This document shows positions 34,080 to 46,500 of a DNA stretch of 64,000 nt, one piece after another. Position 1 is the first letter of the stretch, and each line of letters opens with the position of its first letter. The notes beneath the pieces were generated by a model, which made no database searches, had not been told where the DNA came from, and saw only the letters and a program-made list of their open reading frames with translations. This DNA comes from Adineta steineri (taxonomy: Eukaryota; Rotifera; Eurotatoria; Adinetida; Adinetidae), in NCBI GenBank assembly GCA_905250115.1, contig CAJNOI010000073.1, positions 382,827 to 446,826 on the forward strand, written 5' to 3'. A program made the translations under genes and the position numbers.

Positions 34080-36638
34080 ATGGTCCGCATATTAAATTGG
34101 TGTAAACCACGATGGCGTTTATTAATTGTTTTGTTAACACCATTGGTTCTTCTTCCAATACCACTTATTGGTAAATCACCTGTATGTTAAATAGTTTTGT
34201 TTTCTTTTCTAATAATTTTCCATTTAGCAAGCACGATGTGGTTATATTGTACTTATTTTAACTATCTATTGGGTTTTCGAAGCAATACCATTACCAGTTA
34301 CTTCTTTATTACCATTAGCTCTTTTTCCAATGGTAGAAGAAAATATATCTTCTTTTATTATACTGTATTAAGATATATATATATATGTATAACTTTAGGC
34401 TGGTATTTTACCTGCTGAAATTGTTGCACCACATTATTTTAAAGATATAATAACACTTTTCTTTGGTAGTATGGCACTTGCTTTTGCTGTTGAATCTGTT
34501 AATCTTCATCGAAGAATTGCATTATTTGTTCTAAGTCTTGTTGGAACTTCAACAAAATGGTATTTATTAGTGTTTAATTTTCATTAAATTAATTAATTTA
34601 TTTATAGGTCTATGGCTGGTTTAATGGCGGTGACTGCTTTTCTTTCAATGTGGATTAATAATTCAGCAGCAACATCAATTATGTTACCGGTTGCATTAGC
34701 AATAACTAATGAACTTGAAAGTCATACTAAAGGATATCATGAAAAGAAAAATGCTGCTAAAGAAGCTGCATCTGCAGTAAATGGTAAACAAAAGAATTTT
34801 GAAGAAAAGAATTAGAAAATTTTTTCAAACTTTTTCTAGAAACACTTGATCTAACTGAAGTTGAATCATCCATCGAACATGTTATAAAAGGAATTGTTTT
34901 AAATCCATTACATTTAGAAGAACCGTATATAAAATAAATTAAAATAAAATTCGTAACTTTTCATTTCAATTATTTAGAGAACCAACAAATCGTGTAACAT
35001 TAAAAAAACGTTTCCAATTACCATGGAAAAAATCAAATCGTCTTATAGTTACGTCATCCGAAGACAAAAAATATAATAGCATAAAGAAAGGTATTTTTAG
35101 AAATTGAATAAATCAAATATATGAAATTTTATTTTCATAGGATTTCTTCTAGCTGTTGCATATTCAGCAACTATCGGTGGTTTATCGAGTTTAGTTGGTA
35201 CAGCACCGAATATTTTTGTTAAAGGTTTTGCTGATAGGTTACTATAATAATAATAACATATCATTTTTCAATCATTTAATACTTCTTTTATATTTAGTCA
35301 ATATAAGAATACTGCATTTCGTATAAATTTTCTTAATTTTCTTTTATTTGCTTTACCGGTTGCATTATTAATGCTTGTCATTTGTTGGTTATGGTTACAA
35401 ATTTATTTTAATACTAAAGAGTTTAAATAAATTAAATATAATTTCTAAGTTTTTTAATTTGTTTTTTTTCATAGATTTTTTCAATTTCGTACAGATCCTG
35501 AATCTCAAGCAATACAAGCTGATTTAAAACTTATGTTACTTAAACAATATCATGATCTTGGAAGACCAAAGTAAATACGATATTTGATTTATTTATTAAA
35601 AACTTTTTTTTTCTAGATGGAGTGAAATTTCTGTTGCAATTGTTTTCTGTTTTATGATACTTCTATGGGTAACAAAAGATTTTTCTGGATCACCAGGATG
35701 GGATGTTATATTCAGACATAAATTTATAAGTGATGGAACAGTAGCAATATTTTGTGGAGTTCTCCCATTGATTTTACCAAATGCAAATCCTTTACAAGGT
35801 AAGAATTAATTGAAAACAAAAAAAAAAAAAGATAAAAATATTTTGTTCGATTGCAGCTGATTGGAAATATGAACCAATAATACGTTGGAATGATTTAGCA
35901 AAACATATGCCATGGGGTGCATTAATATTACTTGGTGCTGGTCTTGTTGTTGCATCAGCTTTTCAAGTTTGTAAATTTGATAAAAATGAAAACCGAAATA
36001 AAATTTCTAGTTTCTAAGGCGTCACAATTATCAGAAAGTGTTGCACATGCACTTAAATTTCTCTCTGGTATACCACGTGCCGCTGTTATTTTATTAGTTA
36101 TTATTATAAGTGGATTTTTTACGGAAGTAACATCAAATTTAAGTACAGCTAGTATATTTTTTCCGGTTTTAGACTCCGTTGTAAGTATATAGAGAATTTT
36201 AATTTTATTATAGATCAAACAATATTTAATATATTAGGGACGTTCTTCTGGTATTCATCCCGCTTTTCTTATTCTTCCGTGTACATTAGCAGTTTCATTA
36301 GCTTTTATGTTACCGATTGGTAAATAAAGAAAATTTCTTATAACAAAAAACTTTTAATTATTTTTTAAGCAACACCACCAAATGCAATTGTCTTTGGCAG
36401 TGGTGCTCTTCGTGTTATTGATATGGTAAAAATTTTTCATAAACTATATATATAGATCGTATTTTTTCATCAATAGGTTAAAGCTGGTATTGTTATGAAT
36501 ATAATGGGTTTTCTCGTTATTTTTTTTGCTGCAACGACTTGGATGCCGAAAATTTATGGTTTAACTGGTGATGCAACGAATATATTTTTTAGTTTGAATA
36601 CAACAGTAAATCCCGGATTTTATAATGGAACAGAATGA
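34080..36638 (+). CDS. SLC13 family sodium-coupled di/tricarboxylate (or sulfate) transporter
   Basis: Multi-exon gene starting at the ATG at 34080 (MVRILNWCKPRWR) and ending at TGA 36638. The joined exons give the SLC13/DASS fold: TIYWVFEAIPLPVTSLLP, AGILPAEIV, then VNLHRRIALFVLSLVG. The first SNT-type motif appears as MWINNSAATSIMLP, and the second as SNLSTASIFFPVL. A long hydrophilic loop follows the first repeat, and the conserved end PIATPPNAIVFGSG precedes the last helices. Family members carry Na+-coupled succinate, citrate or sulfate across the plasma membrane. The substrate cannot be told here. Both SNT motifs are altered (NNS, SNL), which may matter for Na+ or carboxylate binding. 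It is the first clear core-type gene after the accessory region. Confidence 0.88.
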
Positions 36639-37108
36639 AATTATTTTTTTAATATATACATACATAGACGAACAACGAAACGTTTTTTTTAATATAATAG
36701 TTGCTTATAATAAAAAACTATAGGTAGAATTATATATATATTTTTTTAGAATTAAGAGAAGACGTAATTATTTATGTAATTTCTATGAAAATAAAAACCT
36801 TTTTAGTGATCAATAGAAAAACGAATAAAATTTTATATTAAAAGTTATTTTCTTCAATAAGTAACTAGAAATTAATTCTGATGTAAATAAAAAAAACCCG
36901 AATAGGTTATACCGAAGAACTTAATGGAAAGTTTGTTTAGATTTTTATTCGTTAATGATTAGCGCCATCGATTTATTTTCCATTGGTTGATCTCTTTCAA
37001 CAAATCATAATGATGTTCTAATGATTTCTCATGTTATTATTATTTGTTTACGATAAATCAGTTGCTGGATAGTTGATATTTTTTAATAAATGATTTTTTA
37101 GATTAATT

Positions 37109-40100
37109 ATGGGACGACGAAAGAAAACCGATGATAAATTTGCTAAACCTATTCGTGGTCCTGGTCGTAAATCACGAAAACAAGGCGAACCAGTTTTTGC
37201 AAAGGAATTACTAGCAACAGGTATAAAATATTTGTCGAATTTTTTTCGTAATCATATTTTCTGATTTTTAGACCCGAATGAAAAGAAAAAAATATCAAGT
37301 CGTGGTAAACAACGGTATAAATTAATTTCTTTTTTCTTTATTTTCACTTGAAAAATTTTTTTTTCAGTGCAAAAAAACGTCTAGTAAAAGAACAAACAAA
37401 ATTAACAAATAAAAAAACAACAAGTTTGTTCTATTTTTAATTATTATTAAAAACTATTTTTTTTTCTTTCATAAAGAACCGAAACCAATAATAAAACGTC
37501 AATCAGATGGTGAATCGAATGATGATGAGGAGGAGGAACAACAAGGCAATGGATATACTGATGATAATCAACAATGGCTTACACCAAAAAAGAAAAAAGT
37601 ATTTTACAATTAATATAAATTCATTAGAGCACTTAACGGAGAATTGTAATCTCAATGCTAAGATTGATTTTGTCCAAATCCGACGGGATCTAACTAGTGA
37701 ATGTAATCATCAGAATAGATCTTTGATATAATATAAAGTAACTTAAGATATCAGTAATCCGAGTGCCGGACAGATGTTTATCTATTTCTTATTTACTTCA
37801 CGCTCTTGACTCTCGGTAACCGTCCTCATTTTATGACTTGAACATTGCCCTAGGGTCCGCACGAACCCACCTCGTAAAAACTACAGAAAATGATGATTTT
37901 GCTTTACGTAAAGTATTCATTTATACATTACACAAATACTCTTTCCTCAACAGACTTATTTATCGCTTGTTATAGAGACAGTATACGAACGCACGATGCG
38001 AAGAAAAAAGTTGACTCATACTAGTTTTTATCAAAGCGTAGTGAAAATTTGGGTTACTATTATGTGAGGTGAACGTGCAAACGAATCAATACGTATTTAA
38101 TTTGAAAATAAATCGATACGCAACAGATGGTAGTTATAGAAAAGCGAAAAATTATATCTAAACCATCATTAGTGTCCTGGGATCCGCGTGGACCCATATC
38201 CGCATTTTTTCTCTCTTAGATTTGGGCATGATTTCTCATATGGATATTGTACATCTATTAATGACTCGAAATAGTAACCGAGGATTAAGATGATCAAAAT
38301 CTCCAAAACACGTATATGTCTTCTAAGAAATACAAATAAACGTTTATTTTAGGTATTATTTGAAGGAGATGAAAATGAAGAAGAAGAAGAAGAAGTAATG
38401 GAAGAAGATTTGCCATATAATGATGAATTTAATGTGGAAAGTTCAAGTGATGACGACGAAGATGACCTTGATGAACCTAAAGTTTGTTTTTTTCTTTTTT
38501 TTTTATTTATAATATTAATTATGTTAATAAATTTAAGCTTGATATTGAAAAAAAATCGAAAAAATTACGTGAAAAACAACGTCAACAAAAAGAAAGTGCT
38601 GAACAAGAATTATTAACAAATATTCAACAACATGAAAAAGTTCAATTTCCTAGTGGACAGGAAGTGACAAAAGAAGGTTGATTAAATCAAAGGAAAAAAA
38701 GGAAATTTCAATTAAAATAATTTTATTCTCTTTTAGCACCACAAGCTGATTTACAATTATTAATGCATCGTATACGTGAAGTAATCAATGTATTAAATGA
38801 TTTTAAAAATAAACGTGAAGTAAATCGATCAAGAAAAGAATATCTTGATTTACTTCAACAAGATTTATGTAATTATTATTCATATAACGAATTTTTAATG
38901 AATAAACTTATTGATTTATTTCCACTTGCTGAAGTAAGAATTTTTCTAAATAAAAAAAATTCTTTATATATTAAATTCATAGATCATCGATTTTTTGGAA
39001 GCAAATGAAGTTCAACGACCAGTTACAATTCGAACTAATACATTAAAAACACGTCGTCGAGATTTAGCTCAGGCCTTAATTAATCGTGGTGTTAATGTTG
39101 ATCCATTAGATAAATGGACAAAAGTTGGATTAGTTATCTATAATAGTCAAGTACCTATTGGTGCAACACCGGAATATCTCAGTGGACATTATATGCTTCA
39201 AGGTGCTTCCAGTTTTCTACCTGTAATGGCATTAGCACCTCAACCAAATGAACGCATTTTAGATATGTGTGCTGCACCAGGTGGAAAAGCAAGTTATATT
39301 GGTAAATAAATCTTTAAGAAAAACGAAGTTATATTGAATAATTATAATTTAGGTGCATTAATGCGAAATAGTGGTATATTAGTAGCAAATGATGCTAATA
39401 AAGATCGTGCTAGAGCTATTATTGCTAATACACATCGATTGGGTTTAACAAACATAATCGTAACAAATCTTGATGGACGACAATTTTCAGAGGTATGTAT
39501 CATTTTATATTCATGATATATGTGAATCTCGCATCGAACTATTGACTTTTGAAATTCACTTATTGACCATAAATAGTTGTCAGTAAGATTCAAGTAATGT
39601 CTGCGTTCGATATGTAGATTGTATTATGTTGATAACTAAAACTAATTGATAATCTACTAAATAAACATTGTCTTTTTTTAGCATATGGGTGGTTTTGATA
39701 GATGTCTTGTTGATGCACCATGTAGTGGTACAGGTGTTATAGCAAAAGATCCAGCAGTAAAAAGTTCCAAAGTAAATTATTCTTAAAGTCTAATATAAAA
39801 AAAATAATAATTTATGATTGTGTTTGTTTAATATTAGGATGATAAAGATATTCAACGATGTTTTACTGCACAACGTCAACTTTTATTAAATGCTATTGAT
39901 TCAGTTAATGAGTTTTCATCAACTGGTGGATATATTGTTTATTCAACATGTTCAATTTTAGTAAGTTTAATATATAAAAGAAGCCGAATAATATTAAATT
40001 TTATTTATTTCTTATAATAGGTTGAAGAAAATGAAGCAGTTATTCAATATGCATTAAATAATCGACCAGTAAAACTTGTTGAAACAGGTTTAGAATTTGG

Positions 40101-40424
40101 TGTTGAAGGTTTCACTAAGTATATTAAAAAAATTTCATTTTATTATTATAATTTAAAACATTTTTTCTTTTTAAAGTTTCAAAGGTACACCATTTCATCC
40201 ATTTATGAAATATTGCCGTCGATACTATCCACATTTACATAATTTGGATGGTTTTTTTGTTGCAAAATTAAAGAAATATTCAACAAAACAAGGCAATAAA
40301 AAAGGTTTAAATTAATATTTTTTGTTATTTTTCTTAATAAACTATTATTTTAGAATCTGAAACAATACAAAAGAAAAAAGAAATTGAAGAAGATGATTCA
40401 CCAGCATCAATAAATGAAGATTAA
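37109..40424 (+). CDS. NOP2: NOP2/NSUN1 rRNA cytosine-5 methyltransferase
   Basis: Multi-exon gene from ATG 37109 ([17 protein letters not shown]) to TAA 40424. The N-terminal third is basic and acidic ([29 protein letters not shown]), as usual in nucleolar NOP2. The catalytic domain has the SAM-binding [14 protein letters not shown] (about 39269-39303), the PC motif [10 protein letters not shown] (39713-39740) and the TC motif STCSILVEENEA. These hold the two cysteines used by RNA m5C methyltransferases. The end is GFFVAKLKK followed by a charged tail. Role: 5-methylcytosine formation in 25S/28S rRNA and large-subunit assembly in the nucleolus. One intron (about 37600-38352) is unusually large, near 750 bp. 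Confidence 0.92.
37851..38199. repeat. Two near-palindromic GGGTCC...ACCC boxes in the large NOP2 intron
   Basis: AGGGTCCGCACGAACCCA (about 37852-37869) and GGGATCCGCGTGGACCCAT (about 38179-38196) resemble each other and each is nearly self-complementary. They lie about 325 bp apart inside the only long intron of the gene, so they may belong to an inserted element. No terminal repeats were found. Confidence 0.35.
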
Positions 40425-40512
40425 TTCTTTTTTTTGTTTTTGTTATAAATGTTATAGTTGTTGTTGTTTTTTATTACAACATCCTATGTGATTTCTTTTC
40501 AGATATAACATT

Positions 40513-42036
40513 ATGGATATCATTGGTATAGTTACACGTTTACCATCACTTGTTTTTGGCGCATCACGTTGTGATGATAGTTTTGCAGATCGTCTTTCCT
40601 ATAAATATACCGTTTTAATGCTTGTTCTTTTTGCTATTATTGTAACGAATAAACAATTCGGTACGAAACATATACAATGTAAGTTTGATTGAATATGTTA
40701 TAAAAGAAATTTTTGATTATATATATATAGGTTGGGTACCGGCTCAATTTACGAAAAATTATGAGGTATGTGTATACAGATTATTTGAAAGTTTCTAAAT
40801 GCTTCATTGTTGTTTTAGAAAAATACCTTTATATAGAATCATAAGGAGAGAGAAGTTTGATGATGTTAAGTAGATAAAGAGATTATGCAAGTAATCGGAG
40901 TTTCATAAATCTTCAAAATAGGACTCTAGCAGTGAATAAATGAAATCGCGGTTTATAGTTAAACAAATACCTTTCATTTAAGAAACAATGAGATATCATT
41001 TTGAATTATATTTCTATAGATTGATCTACGTTGGATACTGATAACACTCATGTATATATTACATCCATGGTATTTTGCTATTCAATTCTTATTTAATAAC
41101 ATGCTTTCTAACGCTAATGAATAAGATTTTGCTAACCGATTTTGATCTGAAATAGAGCAGACGCTTTTGTTGATATTCTACTAATCATGACTAGATTAAT
41201 ACTTAGAAGAAAATTTAAAATATTTGATTACTAATCCTGAAAATGGTTGATTGAAATAAATTTTTTTCTTTTTTTAGGAATATGTTAATGATATATGTTG
41301 GGTATCGAATACATATTATATTCCTCTTAACGAAAAAGTTCCAAAAATTGAACGAGAAAGACGTCAAAATGAACTACGGTATTATCAATGGATACCATTT
41401 ATATTACTTCTTCAAGCATTTTGTTTTTATTTTCCACATATTGTTTGGCGTTCATTATCACGTCGTAGTGGTATTGATGTACGCGATATTGTTGATGCTG
41501 CTATTAATTATAAATCAGTTGATACCGCAACAAAAGATGATAAACATAAAAATGAATTAATGGATTATATTGTTGAAGCTATTGATAAATATGTTGATGA
41601 TCCAAGACGACAACCTGATGAACGTGGAAAACGTATTAGTTTAAAACGTATATTTCTAACAATATGCATATTTATGGGCAAATATTTGGGTAATTATTTA
41701 ATTATTGTTTATTTTACAACGAAAGCACTTTTTATTACAAATGCTGTTTGTCAAATATTTTTATTAAATTTATTTTTGGGACAAAAATTTCATTTATTTG
41801 GTATACAAGTACTTAATAGAATTCTTGAAGGACGAGGTAGAAAAATATTTTGAAACAAAAATATATATATATATGAAATTCTTAATTTTTATATCATAAA
41901 GGTTGGGATACACAATCACCATATTTTCCGAAAGTAACATTATGCGATTTTCAAATTCGAGAAGCACTTCATCCACGAGATTCACATCGTTATACAGTAC
42001 AATGCGTTCTTCCTCTCAATTTATTTTCTCAACAAG
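40513..42036 (+). CDS. Innexin gap-junction protein, 3' end missing
   Basis: Starts at ATG 40513 (MDIIGIVTRLPSL), 89 bp after the NOP2 stop and on the same strand. The first extracellular loop has two Cys (QCWVPAQF, NDICWVS), and the hallmark innexin block YYQWIPFILLLQAFCFYFPH opens the second membrane segment. The third segment and second loop follow, again with two Cys (VTLCDFQ, TVQCVLP). The last visible exon ends in NLFSQQ with a GTAAAAAT donor, 24 bp before a 100-N gap. The fourth membrane segment and cytoplasmic tail are not found after the gap. Role: six or eight subunits form invertebrate gap junctions or hemichannels. The truncation is most likely an assembly effect. Two introns are short and one is about 510 bp. 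Confidence 0.9.
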
Positions 42037-42060
42037 TAAAAATTATCTTTGAGCATCTTT

Positions 42061-42160
42061 NNNNNNNNNNNNNNNNNNNNNNNNNNNNNNNNNNNNNNNN
42101 NNNNNNNNNNNNNNNNNNNNNNNNNNNNNNNNNNNNNNNNNNNNNNNNNNNNNNNNNNNN
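42061..42160. other. 100-N scaffold gap
   Basis: A round 100-N run, probably a placeholder for unknown length. It cuts the innexin between its second extracellular loop and fourth membrane segment. Confidence 0.95.
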
Positions 42161-43536
42161 GAGAACTGGTGTATTCAACGTGGTATGGCCGTAAGCGAAC
42201 TTCATCACTCTCAAACTCTCTTATAAACTTCATTTTCAAACACTTTTACTTAAAAATCTTTTTTTTCTAATATCTATACTTATCATTTACTATTTATCTT
42301 TTCATGTATAAACAAACCATTAGTCTTTTTTAGAATTTCTTTTCTTATACACAGCAACGATTCATTTCTTATTGTAGTTTTCTCCAATGGGTGGTTGCAC
42401 ATAATTAGAGATTTCCGCAAGTGCTAATATGTTAACTTATGGACTCACTTTGTTTCATCCTTTGATACTTCACTCAAGAAACATCAAAACTTTTATAATC
42501 ACTAATTTTCTATAATAAACTAGATTTCAAGTATTCTTAAGCACTCTCGTTAGACAAGAGATATCCACCAACTAAGCTGAAACATAATGGACAACAGGTA
42601 ATCGAGAGTATGAGTATGGATCTCAGTTAATCCTAACATCCACACTAGCAATAGGAATATGTTATACTATGTAATTTAATATATAGAAATATTTTTTGTC
42701 ATTTAGATAAAAGCACTTCAAATAGTATGACTAAGTATCTTTTTTCAAGCTAGTTTTATCCATGTCAATGATGAAATAATATATCACTTAATGTTATTTA
42801 TAATTACTTTAATTATAACAATAACATTGTATCAGTTTTTATAAGAAGCCATTTAATTGTAAACATTCACTTAATTTTCCTTCTAATCTAGCCATATCAA
42901 ATCAATTCTATTTTTTTTTCTTATGTATATAATTCGACGAAATATTTCATCTTGTTTTTGTTTTATTATTCACATATCAAAAAAGAAAAAGAAAGGAAAA
43001 AAAAGAAAAAAAAACAACTTGACAGTTGAGAAGAACAACAACAACAAAACCAAAAATGTTCAAGGAAAACGACAATGAATAAAAAAAAAAGAAAGAAACA
43101 ATTTAAACCGAAATATATACGGTTCTTCTTGTTTAGGTTTTTTTGTAAAAAGGAACGTGAAAGAAAGAAAGAAAAGAAAAGAAAATGAAAGAAAGCAAAG
43201 CACGCCACAAACAACACAGAAAAAAAATGATAGAAAAGATAGAACCAAGCGCATGCTGATGAATGAATAATATCTCAAATCTATATACATACGCACATAA
43301 GTTCTTCTTTGCCAAGCAGAAAAAATAAAATCGTTCCTGTTTCAAAAGTAACTACTTTTATTTGCTTATATAGGAAACGAACGGACATACACACAAGCAA
43401 AAAAACAAACGGAGAAGGTTAATAGAGTGTGTATCAAATATAGACGTAAAAAAAAGAAAAAGAAGGACAAACGCAAAGAAAAAAGAGAAAAGAAAAACAT
43501 GTACAGACAAAATCAAAAGTCAAAAAGAAACATATA
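42161..43536. other. Spacer and CBP 3' untranslated region
   Basis: No gene is recognised. The part from about 42960 to 43530 is strongly purine-biased on the plus strand (runs of A and GAAA), that is pyrimidine-rich in the 3' UTR of the minus-strand CBP gene. Apparent open frames there are low-complexity F/S/L strings. Confidence 0.5.
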
Positions 43537-46500
43537 TTAGCGTATTGATGGATCCTGTGATGGTGGTTGTTGTTGTTGTTGAGAAGGAAACTGAGAAGGT
43601 CTTATTAATGGTGGTCGAGTTAGATTTGGTGCTGAACCTGTTCGTGCCATATAAGTTGGTGGTGGAGTGGCAGAATTTGATCTTAATGGTGCTAAAAGTG
43701 TTTGTGGTGATGATTGATTTTGTGTTTGTTGAGGCATAACAGGTGGATAACGAGCACGTGTTGCTGTTGTATAATTAGGTGGAGGATTAAATTGTTGTTG
43801 AGATGTTGTAGAATACCATTGTTGTGGTTGTTGTGTTTGTTGTGGTTGAATATATGTTGTGGATGGTAAACGATTAACTGGTGTTTTATTTATTAATGAA
43901 GAAAACATCGGTTGTTGTTTATTTTGATCATTTATATCTGATCGTTGTTGTTCATCCATTGATGGATCTTGTTTAACTCGATTAATTAATAAACTTAATT
44001 GACTTGGAGACTGTTGTTGAGATAAATTACTAAGAGGTTTACCATTATTAGGTTTTTGTGGCATAATATATGTTTGTTGTTGTGGTTGTGGTTGATTATG
44101 CCAATTAGTTGGCTGAGGTGTACGAATAAGTGTTAATGATGGTTTACCTGTCGAATTATTCATTGATTGATTTGCTAATGTCGAATCATACGTTGATATA
44201 TGAGATGAATTTGGTATCGAATCAGTACGAGATGGAGTTACTGATACTAAAAAATAATTTTAAGATTTGCATATATGAAAAAATGATCTACCATATTCAG
44301 TTTGTAACTATTTCATTATCTACTCGGATAGATATATTGAAGAAGATAAATAAAGTGAATATGGCACCTTTTCATAATACTTTAAGATACATATCTTATT
44401 GATAGAAAAAATAAGACGTCGAAACTGATTTTCTCATGAAATCTACGATTTCTTTTTACAATTAGTTTATCGATCTTTGTTTACAATGATCGAATTAGAA
44501 TTTTTCAATAATGACATAACATTACACATAATCTGATTTAATAGAAAAAAAAAGAAATCATTTTTTCTCTATAATTGAATAAATAATATATTTTTTCGTT
44601 CATACTCATCATTTAAATTTTGACTCAATTATTTTCCAACTAATAAACTATTTCTATATAATCAGACTATCAAATTCTACCTTGTGTTGGCGGTTGCATT
44701 GTATTCGTTCTTTGTTGCATCATTGCTTGCATACGACGTCTATCTGTTTGTAAACTAGTTGCTCGTTGTTTTTGTATTTTAGTTTTTAAATTTGTACAAA
44801 ATGGTACTTGACAATTTTGATCCATACAACTTTTCGCATGATACCAACAAAGAAATATGACTTGTTTACATACATTACATTGACTATTTTTTCCTTTACA
44901 TTCTTTTGTATGTTGTATAACACGTTTATAACGAAAACAACTTCGATTAACACAATTAGCATTTCGACAATTAACAGCATGTAATAATGCTTCAATACAA
45001 CGTTGCATTGATTGTTGACGTTGTAATTGTGAACTTGCCATTGATTTACCATTTGGATTCGAAGAATTTTGATCACAATCTTCAATCATTGATGGAACTG
45101 AACGTTCCATTTTATGTTCATGTTTTGGTTCAATATTATAACATTTTTCACATAAATCAAAATCTTCACATACAGTACAATGATAACGAATTTCACATTG
45201 TTGTCGACATGTATTACAATTATATGTAAATTTATCTGTTGTTGATGTATGTAATTCATATAATAAAGCCATTGTTGAAAATCTTGCACGACGTAATGAA
45301 GAAAATTCATAATGTTTATCACGAGCAAAATTTAAAAATGCATCTCGTGTATCCATTAAATCACATTGTATAAGAGCATCAGTATCATTTACAGCTGGAC
45401 ATGTAGCAATTGGATTACGAAGACGAATAACAAAAAATGCCTAAAAATAATTTACGTATAGAGATTTTAATATTAAAAATAAACGAATTTACTTCTTTAT
45501 GTTTTTCCATCGTTGAAAATATTTTTGATAATAAATCCGTACAATTAGACATTTGTTTTTTTGCTACTTTTCGTTGACTTGATGTTGTTTTCTTGAGATT
45601 TTTCTTTTTATATGTCGTTGTTGATTTACGTTTATCAGAAATCTATTGAATGAAAGAAAAAATCAATAAAAACGAGAGGAAAATGTTTTTTTTCATACAT
45701 CTGTTGAATCTTCTGGTTCACCTGGATCATCGAAACCACCATCTTCCATAGCACGTGCTGCTTCAACTTCTTGTTTTCTTCGATCTTCTTCTTCTTGATC
45801 AAGTTCTAAATATAAATGATATTTAATTCAATTTTTTCATAATAAAAATATGAATAATTTACCTTTAATACTTTCTTCAATAATATTCGACCAAAAATCA
45901 CCTTCAAAATATGGAATATTAAGAGCAGTTTGTACTTGATTATCCAGACAATCTTTCATTACATCCTAAATATATATATATTTATTATTGAAAAGAATAT
46001 TTCAGTATTTATATTTTACCTTATAATCAATAACAACACGTTCTAAAATAGCTCTATCAAGCATTTTTTTATACCAATCTTGTAAACGTTTTGGTTTTGG
46101 TACACGTTGTTCTAATGGATGACAATGAAATATATAATCATCACCTTCACTTGGTGGACATGCCCATATATGTGCATAAACATAACCAAGTTGTTTTGCA
46201 TAATCCAAATATCCAATTAATATTTCATGATAAACTTCTGTACGATACATTTTCGGTCGAAAAAAATGTACGGAATCGAGATAAGATACATAAACACGTC
46301 GTGTATTTGGTGCTTGACATCGTCCATCATATTCTTGTACATGCATACCAAATAAAACAACATCAACACCTTCAATTTCTTGAAAAGCAAATATAGCTTT
46401 TGTTCGATATGGATAACCTTCTGGTACTTGATTTGGATAATATTTTTTTAAACGTGGTTTTACTTCACAAAGTTTATCACTTGCTGCTAATATACGTATT

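Noticed and set aside
42966-43345. F/S/L-rich minus-strand frames after the innexin gap
   Set aside because: They come from a polypurine/polypyrimidine stretch in the CBP 3' untranslated region.
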